A stretch of DNA of 9,185 bases from Lachnospiraceae bacterium UBA1201 (GTDB lineage: Bacteria; Bacillota; Clostridia; Lachnospirales; Lachnospiraceae), in contig DBXX01000072.1 of assembly GCA_002309675.1 (NCBI GenBank), positions 14,734-23,918 of the forward strand, read 5' to 3'. The notes under the pieces are model-generated. The model searched no databases. It was given only the letters and a program-made list of their open reading frames with translations, and had not been told where the DNA came from. Position 1 is the first letter of the stretch, and every line of letters begins with the position of its first letter. Shown here piece after piece: positions 1 through 5,991 of this stretch. Both the position numbers and the translations under genes were made by a program.

Positions 1-638
1 GTAAAACGGTCGTCCATGGACAGGTACTGAATGCCCTCACCGACAAACTCCATCGACTGGTACAGAGCGCCGTCCACACCGATGGTGCCGATGATGTGCA
101 GGATGATGTCCTTACCGCTGATCCACGGTGCCGGCTTTCCTACGAGTTCGAATTTAATAGCCGCAGGAACCTTAAACCAAGCCTTACCGGTAGCCATGCC
201 GGCTGCCATGTCCGTCGATCCTACGCCCGTGGAAAATGCGCCCAATGCACCATATGTACAGGTGTGGGAATCCGCGCCGATCACAACATTGCCCGCTACG
301 ACCAGGCCCTGCTCCGGGAGCAACGCATGCTCGATGCCCATCTGTCCGACATCAAAGAAATTCGTGATCTCGTTCTTGTTGGCAAAATTGCGGACGCACT
401 TACAGTGTTCTGCACTCTTAATATCCTTATTCGGCACGAAGTGGTCCATGACCAGGGCGATCTTCTCCTTATCAAAAACGCCTTCTGCCTTAAACTTATC
501 CATTTCATGGATGGCTACCGGTGACGTGATATCATTGCCCAGCACGAGATCCAGATTTGCTTCGATGAGCTGTCCTGCTTCCACCTTATCAAGTCCGGCT
601 GCTGCTGCCAATATCTTTTGCGTCATTGTCATTCCCAT
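1..638 (-). CDS. leuC: 3-isopropylmalate dehydratase large subunit, 5' part only (runs off the left edge)
   Basis: LeuC, with LeuD, isomerises 2-isopropylmalate to 3-isopropylmalate in the cytoplasm using a 4Fe-4S cluster; this is the second step of the leucine branch. The first 212 residues are present, about half of the usual 420. Visible aconitase-superfamily motifs are DHFVPNKD at residues 65-72, GADSHTCTYGALGAF at 121-135 and GVGSTDMA at 138-145. The cluster-ligand cysteines normally lie further on, outside the window. The start was chosen because GGAGG ends 8 nt before this ATG; Met3 and Met5 would be too far away. It begins 29 nt after the stop of the membrane-protein gene, so the two are almost certainly cotranscribed. 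leuD and leuB would be expected next, to the left. The homoaconitase branch of the family is an alternative, but the adjacent ilvN and ilvC favour LeuC. Confidence 0.93.
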   Translation of the reverse strand, partial: MGMTMTQKILAAAAGLDKVEAGQLIEANLDLVLGNDITSPVAIHEMDKFKAEGVFDKEKIALVMDHFVPNKDIKSAEHCKCVRNFANKNEITNFFDVGQMGIEHALLPEQGLVVAGNVVIGADSHTCTYGALGAFSTGVGSTDMAAGMATGKAWFKVPAAIKFELVGKPAPWISGKDIILHIIGTIGVDGALYQSMEFVGEGIQYLSMDDRF

Positions 639-667
639 AACCAATACCTCCGGTTTCTGATTTACAA

Positions 668-2062
668 TTATTTAATATCGAGATCCGTATCGATCGGCGT
701 GAAATCCAGATCGTACGGAGACTTTTCTTTCACTTCTGCCACAGCATCTGTTGCGGTCTCAACTGCCTCTGTTGCAGTCTCAACTGCTTCTGCTGCGGTC
801 GTCTCTGCTGCCTCGGATGCGCTCTCGGAAGTGCCTTTCAGCATAGCGGACAATTCCTTCTCGAGCTCATCGGATCCCGGTGTGTAGACCGGCTGCATAG
901 CTTCGCCCTGTGCAGGTGCAGCAGTATTCGCCTCGGTATCAACCGGGCGCAGAGTACCGTCGACATCCATCTCAAAGGATGTACCGGTGGGGGTCTGATT
1001 GCGCTGTGCCTGTCTTACAGGATAATACTTCAGCCCCAGGAAAGCGGACAGATTCTTCGTGTACATCTTATTCAGCTCCGCGTTATAACCGCATACGCAG
1101 TGCGGAGCGAGCTGTGCGATCTCCTTAACAGCAGCTGCAGCAGCAGGAACTGCCGGAGCAGCGATGATCTTTCCGTTCACGCCGTACAGACGAAGATAAT
1201 TCGTTCCCTTGTAGGTATATACATATGCCCATACGACATCGGCCAATGCGACAACATATACCTTACCGCCCTTACGATAGTAAACATAATCGGCGGAAAC
1301 AAACACATCCGGACTGATCTGCGTTGCATTTGCAAAGGAAGCATCCAGTTTTTCCATGCTCTGACCCGGATTGCTCGCGATGAACTTTTTGATCGGAGCA
1401 TTGAACGAAAGCATGGACATGATCACGTGGAAGATCGCATAGAGAAGTACCACGAGCATACCCCAGAAGCAAATGATAACGAGGAACTTTGAAGAAGTAC
1501 CGATCATGTCGTAATCGACCGTATAGGCCTCCAAATACGACATGTCGAACCCGGCTTCTTTTATTTCCCCCACCATCTGATTCCAGTACTTTATTTCATC
1601 AGATTTGATCTTTCGGACGGAACCCGTAAAATGATATGATGCAGGAACGAGGCCACCATTAAGATAGTCGACAAAATCCTTCGACAGTTTATCCAAATCT
1701 TTTTCGTTCTTCGCCGGTACCACGATACCGAAGTAATGATATCTCGCATCATTGCCAGATTTGTCATAGGTAATAACGATATATCCCAGCGAAGTTAATG
1801 TCGGACTACCGACTTTAACTCCGTTTCGGGTGGTCTGCGTTGATGTACGAATATAGTTTGCCATGACAAAGTCAGCGTCAAATGTGACATATTTGCCCTC
1901 CAGTTCCGACATCGGCTTCATCATATCAGCCTTCGTAGGACCGGTAAGGTATTTGATAAAGTTAAACTTGCTGACGCACATGGCGATCACGATCAGGACC
2001 GCACATACGATGATCGTCGTAATTATGTTCTTGGAAACTCTCTTCTTAAAATATCCCAGCAT
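668..2062 (-). CDS. uncharacterised two-helix membrane protein with an Ala/Thr/Glu-rich tail
   Basis: I do not recognise a function. It has 464 residues from the start with a good SD (GAGGAGA, 6 nt spacing); an upstream in-frame ATG at 2131 has no SD and would overlap the ilvC terminator. A short basic N-terminus (KKRVSK) precedes helix 1 (about residues 12-30). A mixed domain follows (about 45-185), then helix 2 (about 192-218), then a domain with beta-rich hydrophobic segments at 254-300 and an alanine run (302-312). The tail (355-464) looks disordered, with a TEAVETA-like heptad repeat at about 424-444. Both ends probably face the cytoplasm, which would place the 45-185 domain outside; that topology is inference. 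From memory it resembles the Lachnospiraceae family DUF6709, unverified. It follows ilvC after a terminator and sits 29 nt upstream of leuC, suggesting a cluster partner or simply an inserted gene. Confidence 0.85.
   Translation of the reverse strand: MLGYFKKRVSKNIITTIIVCAVLIVIAMCVSKFNFIKYLTGPTKADMMKPMSELEGKYVTFDADFVMANYIRTSTQTTRNGVKVGSPTLTSLGYIVITYDKSGNDARYHYFGIVVPAKNEKDLDKLSKDFVDYLNGGLVPASYHFTGSVRKIKSDEIKYWNQMVGEIKEAGFDMSYLEAYTVDYDMIGTSSKFLVIICFWGMLVVLLYAIFHVIMSMLSFNAPIKKFIASNPGQSMEKLDASFANATQISPDVFVSADYVYYRKGGKVYVVALADVVWAYVYTYKGTNYLRLYGVNGKIIAAPAVPAAAAAVKEIAQLAPHCVCGYNAELNKMYTKNLSAFLGLKYYPVRQAQRNQTPTGTSFEMDVDGTLRPVDTEANTAAPAQGEAMQPVYTPGSDELEKELSAMLKGTSESASEAAETTAAEAVETATEAVETATDAVAEVKEKSPYDLDFTPIDTDLDIK
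750..791 (-). repeat. 21-bp tandem repeat, two copies, in the membrane-protein gene
   Basis: Positions 750-770 and 771-791 are the same 21-mer with two mismatches (755/776 and 768/789). The unit is seven codons, so gain or loss of a copy keeps frame. It encodes the heptads AEAVETA and TEAVETA, with a degenerate third (TDAVAEV) next to them, in the low-complexity C-terminal tail. Confidence 0.9.
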
Positions 2063-2068
2063 CTCTTC

Positions 2069-2075
2069 TCTCCTC
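2069..2075 (-). promoter_or_regulatory. ribosome binding site fixing the membrane-protein start
   Basis: GAGGAGA with a 6-nt spacer to the ATG at 2062. The longer in-frame start at 2131 lies 3 bases from the T run of the ilvC terminator and has no such site, so 2062 is preferred. Confidence 0.85.
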
Positions 2076-2101
2076 GTTTTTTCCCAACCAAAATCTAACC
2101 C

Positions 2102-2128
2102 ATCGGATGTCCTGCCAAACGATCCGAT
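2102..2128 (-). other. 7-bp inverted repeat in the leader of the membrane-protein gene
   Basis: ATCGGAT (2102-2108) and ATCCGAT (2122-2128) are exact complements around a 13-nt loop. The repeat lies between the ilvC terminator and the SD of the next gene. It could be an operator or an mRNA hairpin. No convincing promoter with standard spacing is visible here. Confidence 0.45.
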
Positions 2129-2133
2129 CATTT

Positions 2134-2165
2134 GAAAACCGGGCAGGGCTTGTGACCCTGCCCGG
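2134..2165 (-). terminator. intrinsic terminator after ilvC
   Basis: On the minus strand CCGGGCAGGG, a 7-nt loop (TCACAAG) and CCCTGCCCGG form a perfect GC-rich 10-bp stem, followed by TTTT then CAAAT. It starts 25 bases past the ilvC stop. The T run is short, so it may be leaky and allow some transcription into the membrane protein and leuC genes. Confidence 0.85.
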
Positions 2166-2189
2166 CAAATAGCTGTTCTATGAATATGA

Positions 2190-3209
2190 TCAGTTGTTGA
2201 TCAGCTTATCTGCTTCGTTGTTCCAGCTGTAAAGCTTACGAACTTCCTCACCGATCTTCTCAGCCGGATGCTCGGAAGCGAGCTTTCTCATAGCCTTGAA
2301 GTGAACCTGACGGCCTGCAGGGCTCATCTCCTGAAGGAACTCGCTGGCGAAAGTACCATCCTGGATGTCGGAAAGGATCTTCTTCATAGCCTTCTTAGTA
2401 TCCTCGGTAACGATCTTCGGTCCGGTGATGTAATCGCCGTACTCAGCGGTGTTGGAGATGGAGTAACGCATGCCTGCGAAACCGCTCTGGTAGATCAGGT
2501 CTACGATGAGCTTCATCTCGTGGATACACTCGAAGTAAGCGTTTCTCGGATCGTAACCAGCCTCAACGAGAGTCTCGAAACCAGCCTGCATCAAAGCGCA
2601 AACGCCGCCGCAAAGGACAGCCTGCTCACCGAAGAGGTCGGTCTCTGTCTCGGTGCGGAACGTGGTCTCAAGAAGACCTGCGCGAGCGCCGCCGATACCA
2701 AGGCCGTAAGCCATAGCGATGTCCCAAGCCTTACCGGTAGCATCCTGCTCAACTGCGATAAGACAAGGAGTACCCTTACCTGCCTGATACTCACTACGTA
2801 CGGTGTGACCCGGAGCCTTCGGAGCGATCATCGCAACGTCAACACCCTTAGGCGGAACGATGCAGCCGAAGTGAATGTTGAAACCATGTGCGAACATAAG
2901 CATATCGCCGTCCTTAAGGTTCGGAGCGATATCCTTCTTATACATATCAGCCTGAAGCTCATCGTTGATGAGGATCATGATGATGTCAGCGCGCTTTGCT
3001 GCCTCTGCAGCGGTATATACTTCGAAGCCCTGTGCTTCAGCCTTCGCCCAAGACTTGCTGCCTTCGTAGAGACCGATGATAACGTGACATCCGGACTCTT
3101 TCAGGTTCAGTGCGTGTGCGTGACCCTGGCTACCGTAACCGATGATGGCAATGGTCTTGCCATCAAGCAGTGCTAAATTACAATCTTTCTGATAAAAAAT
3201 TCTTGCCAT
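2190..3209 (-). CDS. ilvC: ketol-acid reductoisomerase (class I, short form)
   Basis: IlvC converts 2-acetolactate (or 2-aceto-2-hydroxybutyrate) to the 2,3-dihydroxy acid in valine, isoleucine and leucine synthesis, using Mg2+ and NAD(P)H in the cytoplasm. At 339 residues it has the class I length. The Rossmann motif GYGSQGHAHALN is at residues 24-35. AHGFNIHFG (107-115) carries the active-site His108. Metal ligands fit Asp191 and Glu195 (DLFGEQ) plus Glu227 and Glu231 (FECIHEMK), and SISNTAEYG (250-258) supplies the substrate-contacting Ser. The cofactor loop reads GLYEGSKSW (46-54), with Tyr-Glu where many NADPH enzymes have Arg, so cofactor preference is uncertain. The SD is GGAGG with a 9-nt spacer. 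The gene lies 87 nt after ilvN with no terminator between, and has its own hairpin terminator downstream. Confidence 0.98.
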   Translation of the reverse strand: MARIFYQKDCNLALLDGKTIAIIGYGSQGHAHALNLKESGCHVIIGLYEGSKSWAKAEAQGFEVYTAAEAAKRADIIMILINDELQADMYKKDIAPNLKDGDMLMFAHGFNIHFGCIVPPKGVDVAMIAPKAPGHTVRSEYQAGKGTPCLIAVEQDATGKAWDIAMAYGLGIGGARAGLLETTFRTETETDLFGEQAVLCGGVCALMQAGFETLVEAGYDPRNAYFECIHEMKLIVDLIYQSGFAGMRYSISNTAEYGDYITGPKIVTEDTKKAMKKILSDIQDGTFASEFLQEMSPAGRQVHFKAMRKLASEHPAEKIGEEVRKLYSWNNEADKLINN

Positions 3210-3250
3210 TTTGTTTTTCCTCCGAAAAGTTTAAAAAGTTAAATATTCCG

Positions 3251-3285
3251 GGAGCGCTAAGCTCCTGTTTTGCAGGCAATGCCTG
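3251..3285 (-). other. two small hairpins between ilvN and ilvC
   Basis: GGAGC-GCTAA-GCTCC (3251-3265) and CAGGC-AAT-GCCTG (3273-3285), written on the plus strand, are perfect 5-bp inverted repeats in the 87-nt ilvN-ilvC gap. On the minus-strand transcript neither is followed by a T run, so they do not look like terminators. They may mark an mRNA processing or stability site that sets the ilvN:ilvC ratio. Confidence 0.5.
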
Positions 3286-3296
3286 TAAATAGCGTA

Positions 3297-3803
3297 TCAA
3301 TCCTCGAGATACGGCTCATCCTCTGCGCCTCTGGGAAGTCCCGCAACGCCGGTGCGTACCAGCTGCTTGATCTCGAAACCTTCCAAAAGGTGAATGAATG
3401 CCTGGATCTTCTGGCTGTTACCCGTGAGTTCGATGATCACGGACGACGGCGACACATCGATGATGTTCGCACGGAAAATGCCTGCGACCGCCACGACCTT
3501 GTGACGATTCTCGGCAGTAGCCGCAACCTTGATCAGTACCAGTTCACGTGTAACCGACGACTCGGGCTCGAGTTCCTTAATATCCACCACATCGACCAGC
3601 TTGTCCAGTTGCTTGTATATCTGCTCCAGAGCCTCCGGTTCACCGGAAGCGACAACGGTCATACGGGAAAAGTTCGGGTTCTCGGTCACTCCCACGGTAA
3701 GACTGTCAATGTTGTACCCTCTGCGGCTGAACAAACCGGACACACGGCTCAGGACACCGGCCTGGTTATCCACCAGTAGGGATAATACCATACGATTGTT
3801 CAT
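3297..3803 (-). CDS. ilvN: acetolactate synthase small (regulatory) subunit
   Basis: This subunit binds the catalytic subunit IlvB, raises its activity and confers valine feedback inhibition on acetolactate formation from pyruvate. It has 168 residues, normal for the family. The N-terminal ACT domain spans about 4-76, with the typical NQAGVLSRVSGLFSRRGYN stretch at 13-31. The C-terminal domain spans about 84-158. Asn13, Gly16 and Asn31 line up with IlvH residues Asn11, Gly14 and Asn29 of E. coli, where changes abolish valine control, so feedback sensitivity is probably kept. The SD is AGGAGG with a 6-nt spacer. It is the first gene of its transcript, behind a consensus promoter and a structured leader of about 70 nt. 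ilvB is not adjacent, which is unusual relative to the common ilvBN order; it is probably further along the cluster or elsewhere. The symbol ilvH is also used. Confidence 0.97.
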   Translation of the reverse strand: MNNRMVLSLLVDNQAGVLSRVSGLFSRRGYNIDSLTVGVTENPNFSRMTVVASGEPEALEQIYKQLDKLVDVVDIKELEPESSVTRELVLIKVAATAENRHKVVAVAGIFRANIIDVSPSSVIIELTGNSQKIQAFIHLLEGFEIKQLVRTGVAGLPRGAEDEPYLED

Positions 3804-3825
3804 AAAGCTCCTCCTGTCCTTGTTT

Positions 3826-3875
3826 AAGGTTATGCATCGCTAACCTTCCTTGTCAGCATGTATGAAAATGCTAAC
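3826..3875 (-). promoter_or_regulatory. structured ilvN leader with two alternative folds
   Basis: Reading the minus strand, arm 1 GTTAGCAT (3875-3868) pairs with arm 2 ATGCTGAC (3859-3852), with one G-U pair. Arm 3 AAGGTTA (3847-3841) pairs perfectly with arm 4 TAACCTT (3832-3826), and GC/GC can add two inner pairs with one bulge. Arm 2 can instead pair with GTTAGC (3844-3839) overlapping arm 3: GCTGAC with GTTAGC across a 7-nt loop. This is the 1:2 plus 3:4 versus 2:3 layout of attenuators, but no T run follows arm 4. The SD starts 10 nt after it, so any effect would be on translation or stability. A 9-codon frame, MLTRKVSDA (3859-3830), spans arms 2 to 4 but lacks a SD. Confidence 0.5.
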
Positions 3876-3879
3876 TATT

Positions 3880-3908
3880 ATCTTAACAATTCCATTTTGC
3901 ATTGTCAA
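3880..3908 (-). promoter_or_regulatory. sigma-A promoter of the ilvN-ilvC transcript
   Basis: The -35 is TTGACA (3908-3903, exact consensus), the spacer is 17 nt and the -10 is TAAGAT (3885-3880). The predicted start is near 3873, giving a leader of about 70 nt. That is too short for a T-box or other large riboswitch. Confidence 0.82.
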
Positions 3909-3984
3909 CCTCTTTTTCACTTTCCTTAGGTTCGGAACGGCATATTCGGCCCATTTTGTGTTTTTACTTGCATTTTTATCTGAT

Positions 3985-4012
3985 TTTTGATAGATTATAC
4001 GCATGATATAAA
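3985..4012 (+). promoter_or_regulatory. extended -10 promoter of coaX
   Basis: TGATATAAA at 4004-4012 is an extended -10 (TG-N-TATAAA). The -35 region 16 nt upstream (TTTTGA) is poor, as is common with extended -10 promoters. The predicted start is near 4019, about 26 nt before the ATG. An alternative pair is TTGCAT (3968-3973), 17 nt, TAGATT (3991-3996). Confidence 0.6.
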
Positions 4013-4044
4013 GGGGAAATGCCCCGGATAAGGAGAACCGAAAC

Positions 4045-4809
4045 ATGATATTCGCAATCGATATCGGCAACACAAATATAACCTTCGGGTGCATCGACGA
4101 CGATGCCATTTACTTCACCGAACGTGTTTCCAGCGACCACAACAAAACCCCGTTTGAATACTCGATCATCTTCCAGAGCATCCTGGATTTCCAGAAAATC
4201 ACCTGTGACCAGATCGAGGGCTCGATCATTTCTTCGGTCGTTCCTTCCATCGGCGACACGATCGCCCAGGCCGTGACCCGCGTCCTGGGTAAGGCGCCCC
4301 TGGTCGTCGGCCCCGGCGTGAAGACTGGCTTGAACATCCTGATCGAAAACCCGGCGCAGCTCGGTGCTGACCTGGTGGTAGCGGCTGTCGGCGCCCTCGA
4401 AAAATACCCCTGCCCCATGATCATCTTCGACATGGGCACAGCGACCACGGTCTCCGTCATCGATAAGAACCGCAACTTCTTAGGCGGCATGATCGCCCCC
4501 GGTCTGCGTGCGGCGGCCAATGCGATGTCGAACAGCACGGCGCAACTTCCGGATATCTCCCTCGAAGTACCGAAGCGCGTCATTGGCCGCAACACCATCG
4601 AATGTATGCGCGGCGGTCTGATCTTCGGCAACGCAGCCATGATGGACGGCTTAGTCGACCGCATCAACGATGAGCTCGGCGCGAAGGCTACCGTCATCGC
4701 GACCGGCGGTATGGCGCGTTACGTCATCCCATCCTGCCGTCATAAGATCGAATACGACAACGATCTGCTTCTCTCCGGCCTGTACCTGATCTACAAGAAG
4801 AATGTCTGA
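4045..4809 (+). CDS. coaX: type III pantothenate kinase
   Basis: CoaX phosphorylates pantothenate with ATP, the first step of coenzyme A synthesis, in the cytoplasm. At 254 residues it has the usual length. The ASKHA-fold phosphate motif DIGNTN is at residues 6-11, VGPGVKTGL at 88-96, AQLGAD at 104-109 with the likely catalytic base Asp109, FDMGTATT at 128-135 and GGMIAPG at 147-153. Type III enzymes typically need a monovalent cation and are not inhibited by CoA. The position after Asp109 is Leu rather than the common Arg; I take this as a lineage variant. The SD is AAGGAG with a 9-nt spacer. It is divergent from ilvN, sharing the 241-nt spacer, and is followed by the asnA promoter; no clear terminator of its own is seen. 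birA or dus genes, frequent neighbours, are absent. Confidence 0.96.
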   Translation: MIFAIDIGNTNITFGCIDDDAIYFTERVSSDHNKTPFEYSIIFQSILDFQKITCDQIEGSIISSVVPSIGDTIAQAVTRVLGKAPLVVGPGVKTGLNILIENPAQLGADLVVAAVGALEKYPCPMIIFDMGTATTVSVIDKNRNFLGGMIAPGLRAAANAMSNSTAQLPDISLEVPKRVIGRNTIECMRGGLIFGNAAMMDGLVDRINDELGAKATVIATGGMARYVIPSCRHKIEYDNDLLLSGLYLIYKKNV

Positions 4810-4824
4810 AGCCTGTGTTTTTTC

Positions 4825-4853
4825 TTGACAGGTAAATGGGCTTGTGCTAGACT
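4825..4853 (+). promoter_or_regulatory. sigma-A promoter of asnA
   Basis: TTGACA (4825-4830), a 17-nt spacer and TAGACT (4848-4853) lie just after the coaX stop. The predicted start is near 4860, leaving a T-rich leader of about 43 nt before the asnA ATG. asnA can therefore be expressed independently of coaX. Confidence 0.82.
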
Positions 4854-4902
4854 AATTTTTGGTTTTTTATTTTCCTATCTTTCTTAGAGGAGGAGTATTA
4901 TT

Positions 4903-5910
4903 ATGAATAAAGTAACGATTCCGGAGGGCTATGTGCCCGCTCTGAAGGGTTTCGACCTGCAGTGCGCCATCGCCTCCATCCGTAAATGCTTTCAGGCCCA
5001 GCTTGAAGAGCATTTGAACCTGCGCCGCGTGTCCGCGCCGCTCTTCGTACTTGCGGACTCCGGATTGAATGATAACTTAAGCGGCTGGGAGCGCCCTGTC
5101 GGCTTCGACGTGCCTGCCATCGGTAAGGACGCACAAGTCGTACACTCGCTCGCAAAATGGAAGCGTCTGGCTCTGAAGGAATACGGTTTCTCGATGCACG
5201 AAGGCCTCTACACCGACATGAACGCCATTCGCCGTGACGAGGAACTGGATAATCTCCACTCCATCTACGTCGATCAGTGGGACTGGGAGAAGATCATCTC
5301 CGTCTCCGATCGTAATTTCGACTATTTAAAAGAGACCGTTCGTAACATCGTGCTTTCCGTCTGCAATACACTGGATGCGCTGAAAGCCGAATACCCTTCG
5401 GTGAAGACCACATTGTCCCGCGATGTGACCTTCATCACTTCGCAGGAGCTCGAGGATATGTTCCCCGGCCTCACCCCCGAAGAGCGTGAGCAGGCCTTCC
5501 TGAAGGATCACAAGACCACCTTCATCATGCAGATCGGCGGTGCTCTCGCCTCCGGCAAGCCGCACGGCAACCGTGCTCCGGACTACGACGACTGGGAATT
5601 AAACGGCGACCTGCTCTTCTGGGACGACACACTGGATTGTGCTTTCGAGCTTTCCTCGATGGGCATCCGCGTAAGCCCCGAATCCCTGGACCGTCAGCTG
5701 ACCATCGCGAAATGCGACGATCGCCGCACTTCCTACTTCCACAGCCTGCTGCTCAACGGCGAACTTCCTTACACCATCGGCGGCGGCATCGGCCAGTCCC
5801 GTCTGTGCATGCTCCTGCTCGGTTGCGCGCACATCGGCGAAGTCCAGTCCAGCCTGTGGGACGACGCTACTAAAACCGCTTGCGCGGCCAATGGAATCCA
5901 TTTGCTGTAA
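4903..5910 (+). CDS. asnA: aspartate--ammonia ligase (ammonia-dependent asparagine synthetase A)
   Basis: AsnA makes asparagine from aspartate, ammonia and ATP (releasing AMP and PPi) in the cytoplasm, via an aspartyl-adenylate. Its fold is that of class II aminoacyl-tRNA synthetases. At 335 residues it is close to the family's ~330. Recognisable blocks are LNDNLSGWERPV (55-66), VHSLAKWKR (80-88), YTDMNAIRRDE (103-113), DQWDWEK (124-130), RAPDYDDW (224-231), ELSSMGIRV (249-257) and the motif-3-like GGGIGQSRLCMLLL (293-306) with its catalytic Arg300. A very strong SD (GAGGAGGAG) sits 7 nt before the ATG. It is monocistronic: it has its own promoter just downstream of coaX and a strong terminator after it. 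The short leader of about 43 nt leaves no room for an asparagine T-box. Nothing is missing or broken. Confidence 0.98.
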   Translation: MNKVTIPEGYVPALKGFDLQCAIASIRKCFQAQLEEHLNLRRVSAPLFVLADSGLNDNLSGWERPVGFDVPAIGKDAQVVHSLAKWKRLALKEYGFSMHEGLYTDMNAIRRDEELDNLHSIYVDQWDWEKIISVSDRNFDYLKETVRNIVLSVCNTLDALKAEYPSVKTTLSRDVTFITSQELEDMFPGLTPEEREQAFLKDHKTTFIMQIGGALASGKPHGNRAPDYDDWELNGDLLFWDDTLDCAFELSSMGIRVSPESLDRQLTIAKCDDRRTSYFHSLLLNGELPYTIGGGIGQSRLCMLLLGCAHIGEVQSSLWDDATKTACAANGIHLL

Positions 5911-5930
5911 TTTCAAACGACATATACAAA

Positions 5931-5970
5931 AACGACCCCGAAGCACTTTTCGTGCTTCGGGGTGTTTTTA
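5931..5970. terminator. bidirectional intrinsic terminator between asnA and the serine hydrolase gene
   Basis: ACCCCGAAGCAC (5935-5946), a 5-nt loop and GTGCTTCGGGGT (5952-5963) form a perfect 12-bp stem. On the plus strand TGTTTTTA follows; on the minus strand CGTTTTTG follows. It lies 24 nt past the asnA stop and 28 nt past the hydrolase stop, so one hairpin closes both converging units. Confidence 0.93.
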
Positions 5971-5991
5971 TGTCTTCGATGTGAGTTCTTT

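Noticed and set aside
31..660. 209-codon plus-strand ORF opposite leuC
   Set aside because: The minus strand reads as LeuC with its motifs and a good SD. The plus frame is a shadow.
2268..3176. 302-codon plus-strand ORF opposite ilvC
   Set aside because: It is the antisense shadow of a clear ilvC gene. It has no SD and no family resemblance.
3804..3880. T-box or other amino-acid riboswitch before ilvN
   Set aside because: The predicted leader is only about 70 nt, too short for a T-box, and no T-box sequence or terminator is present.
3879..3893. CodY-like site (AATTGTTAAGATAAT) at the ilvN promoter
   Set aside because: Only nine of fifteen positions fit AATTTTCWGAAAATT, which is not above what an AT-rich promoter gives by chance.
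4013..4025. GGGG-AAATG-CCCC hairpin before coaX
   Set aside because: A 4-bp stem overlapping the expected transcription start is too weak to support a role.
4110..4697. 195-codon minus-strand ORF opposite coaX
   Set aside because: Antisense shadow of coaX, with no ribosome binding site.
4810..4850. Possible coaX terminator from CCTGT/ACAGG
   Set aside because: The stem is only 5 bp and its second arm lies in the asnA promoter. The T run is in the loop, not after the stem.
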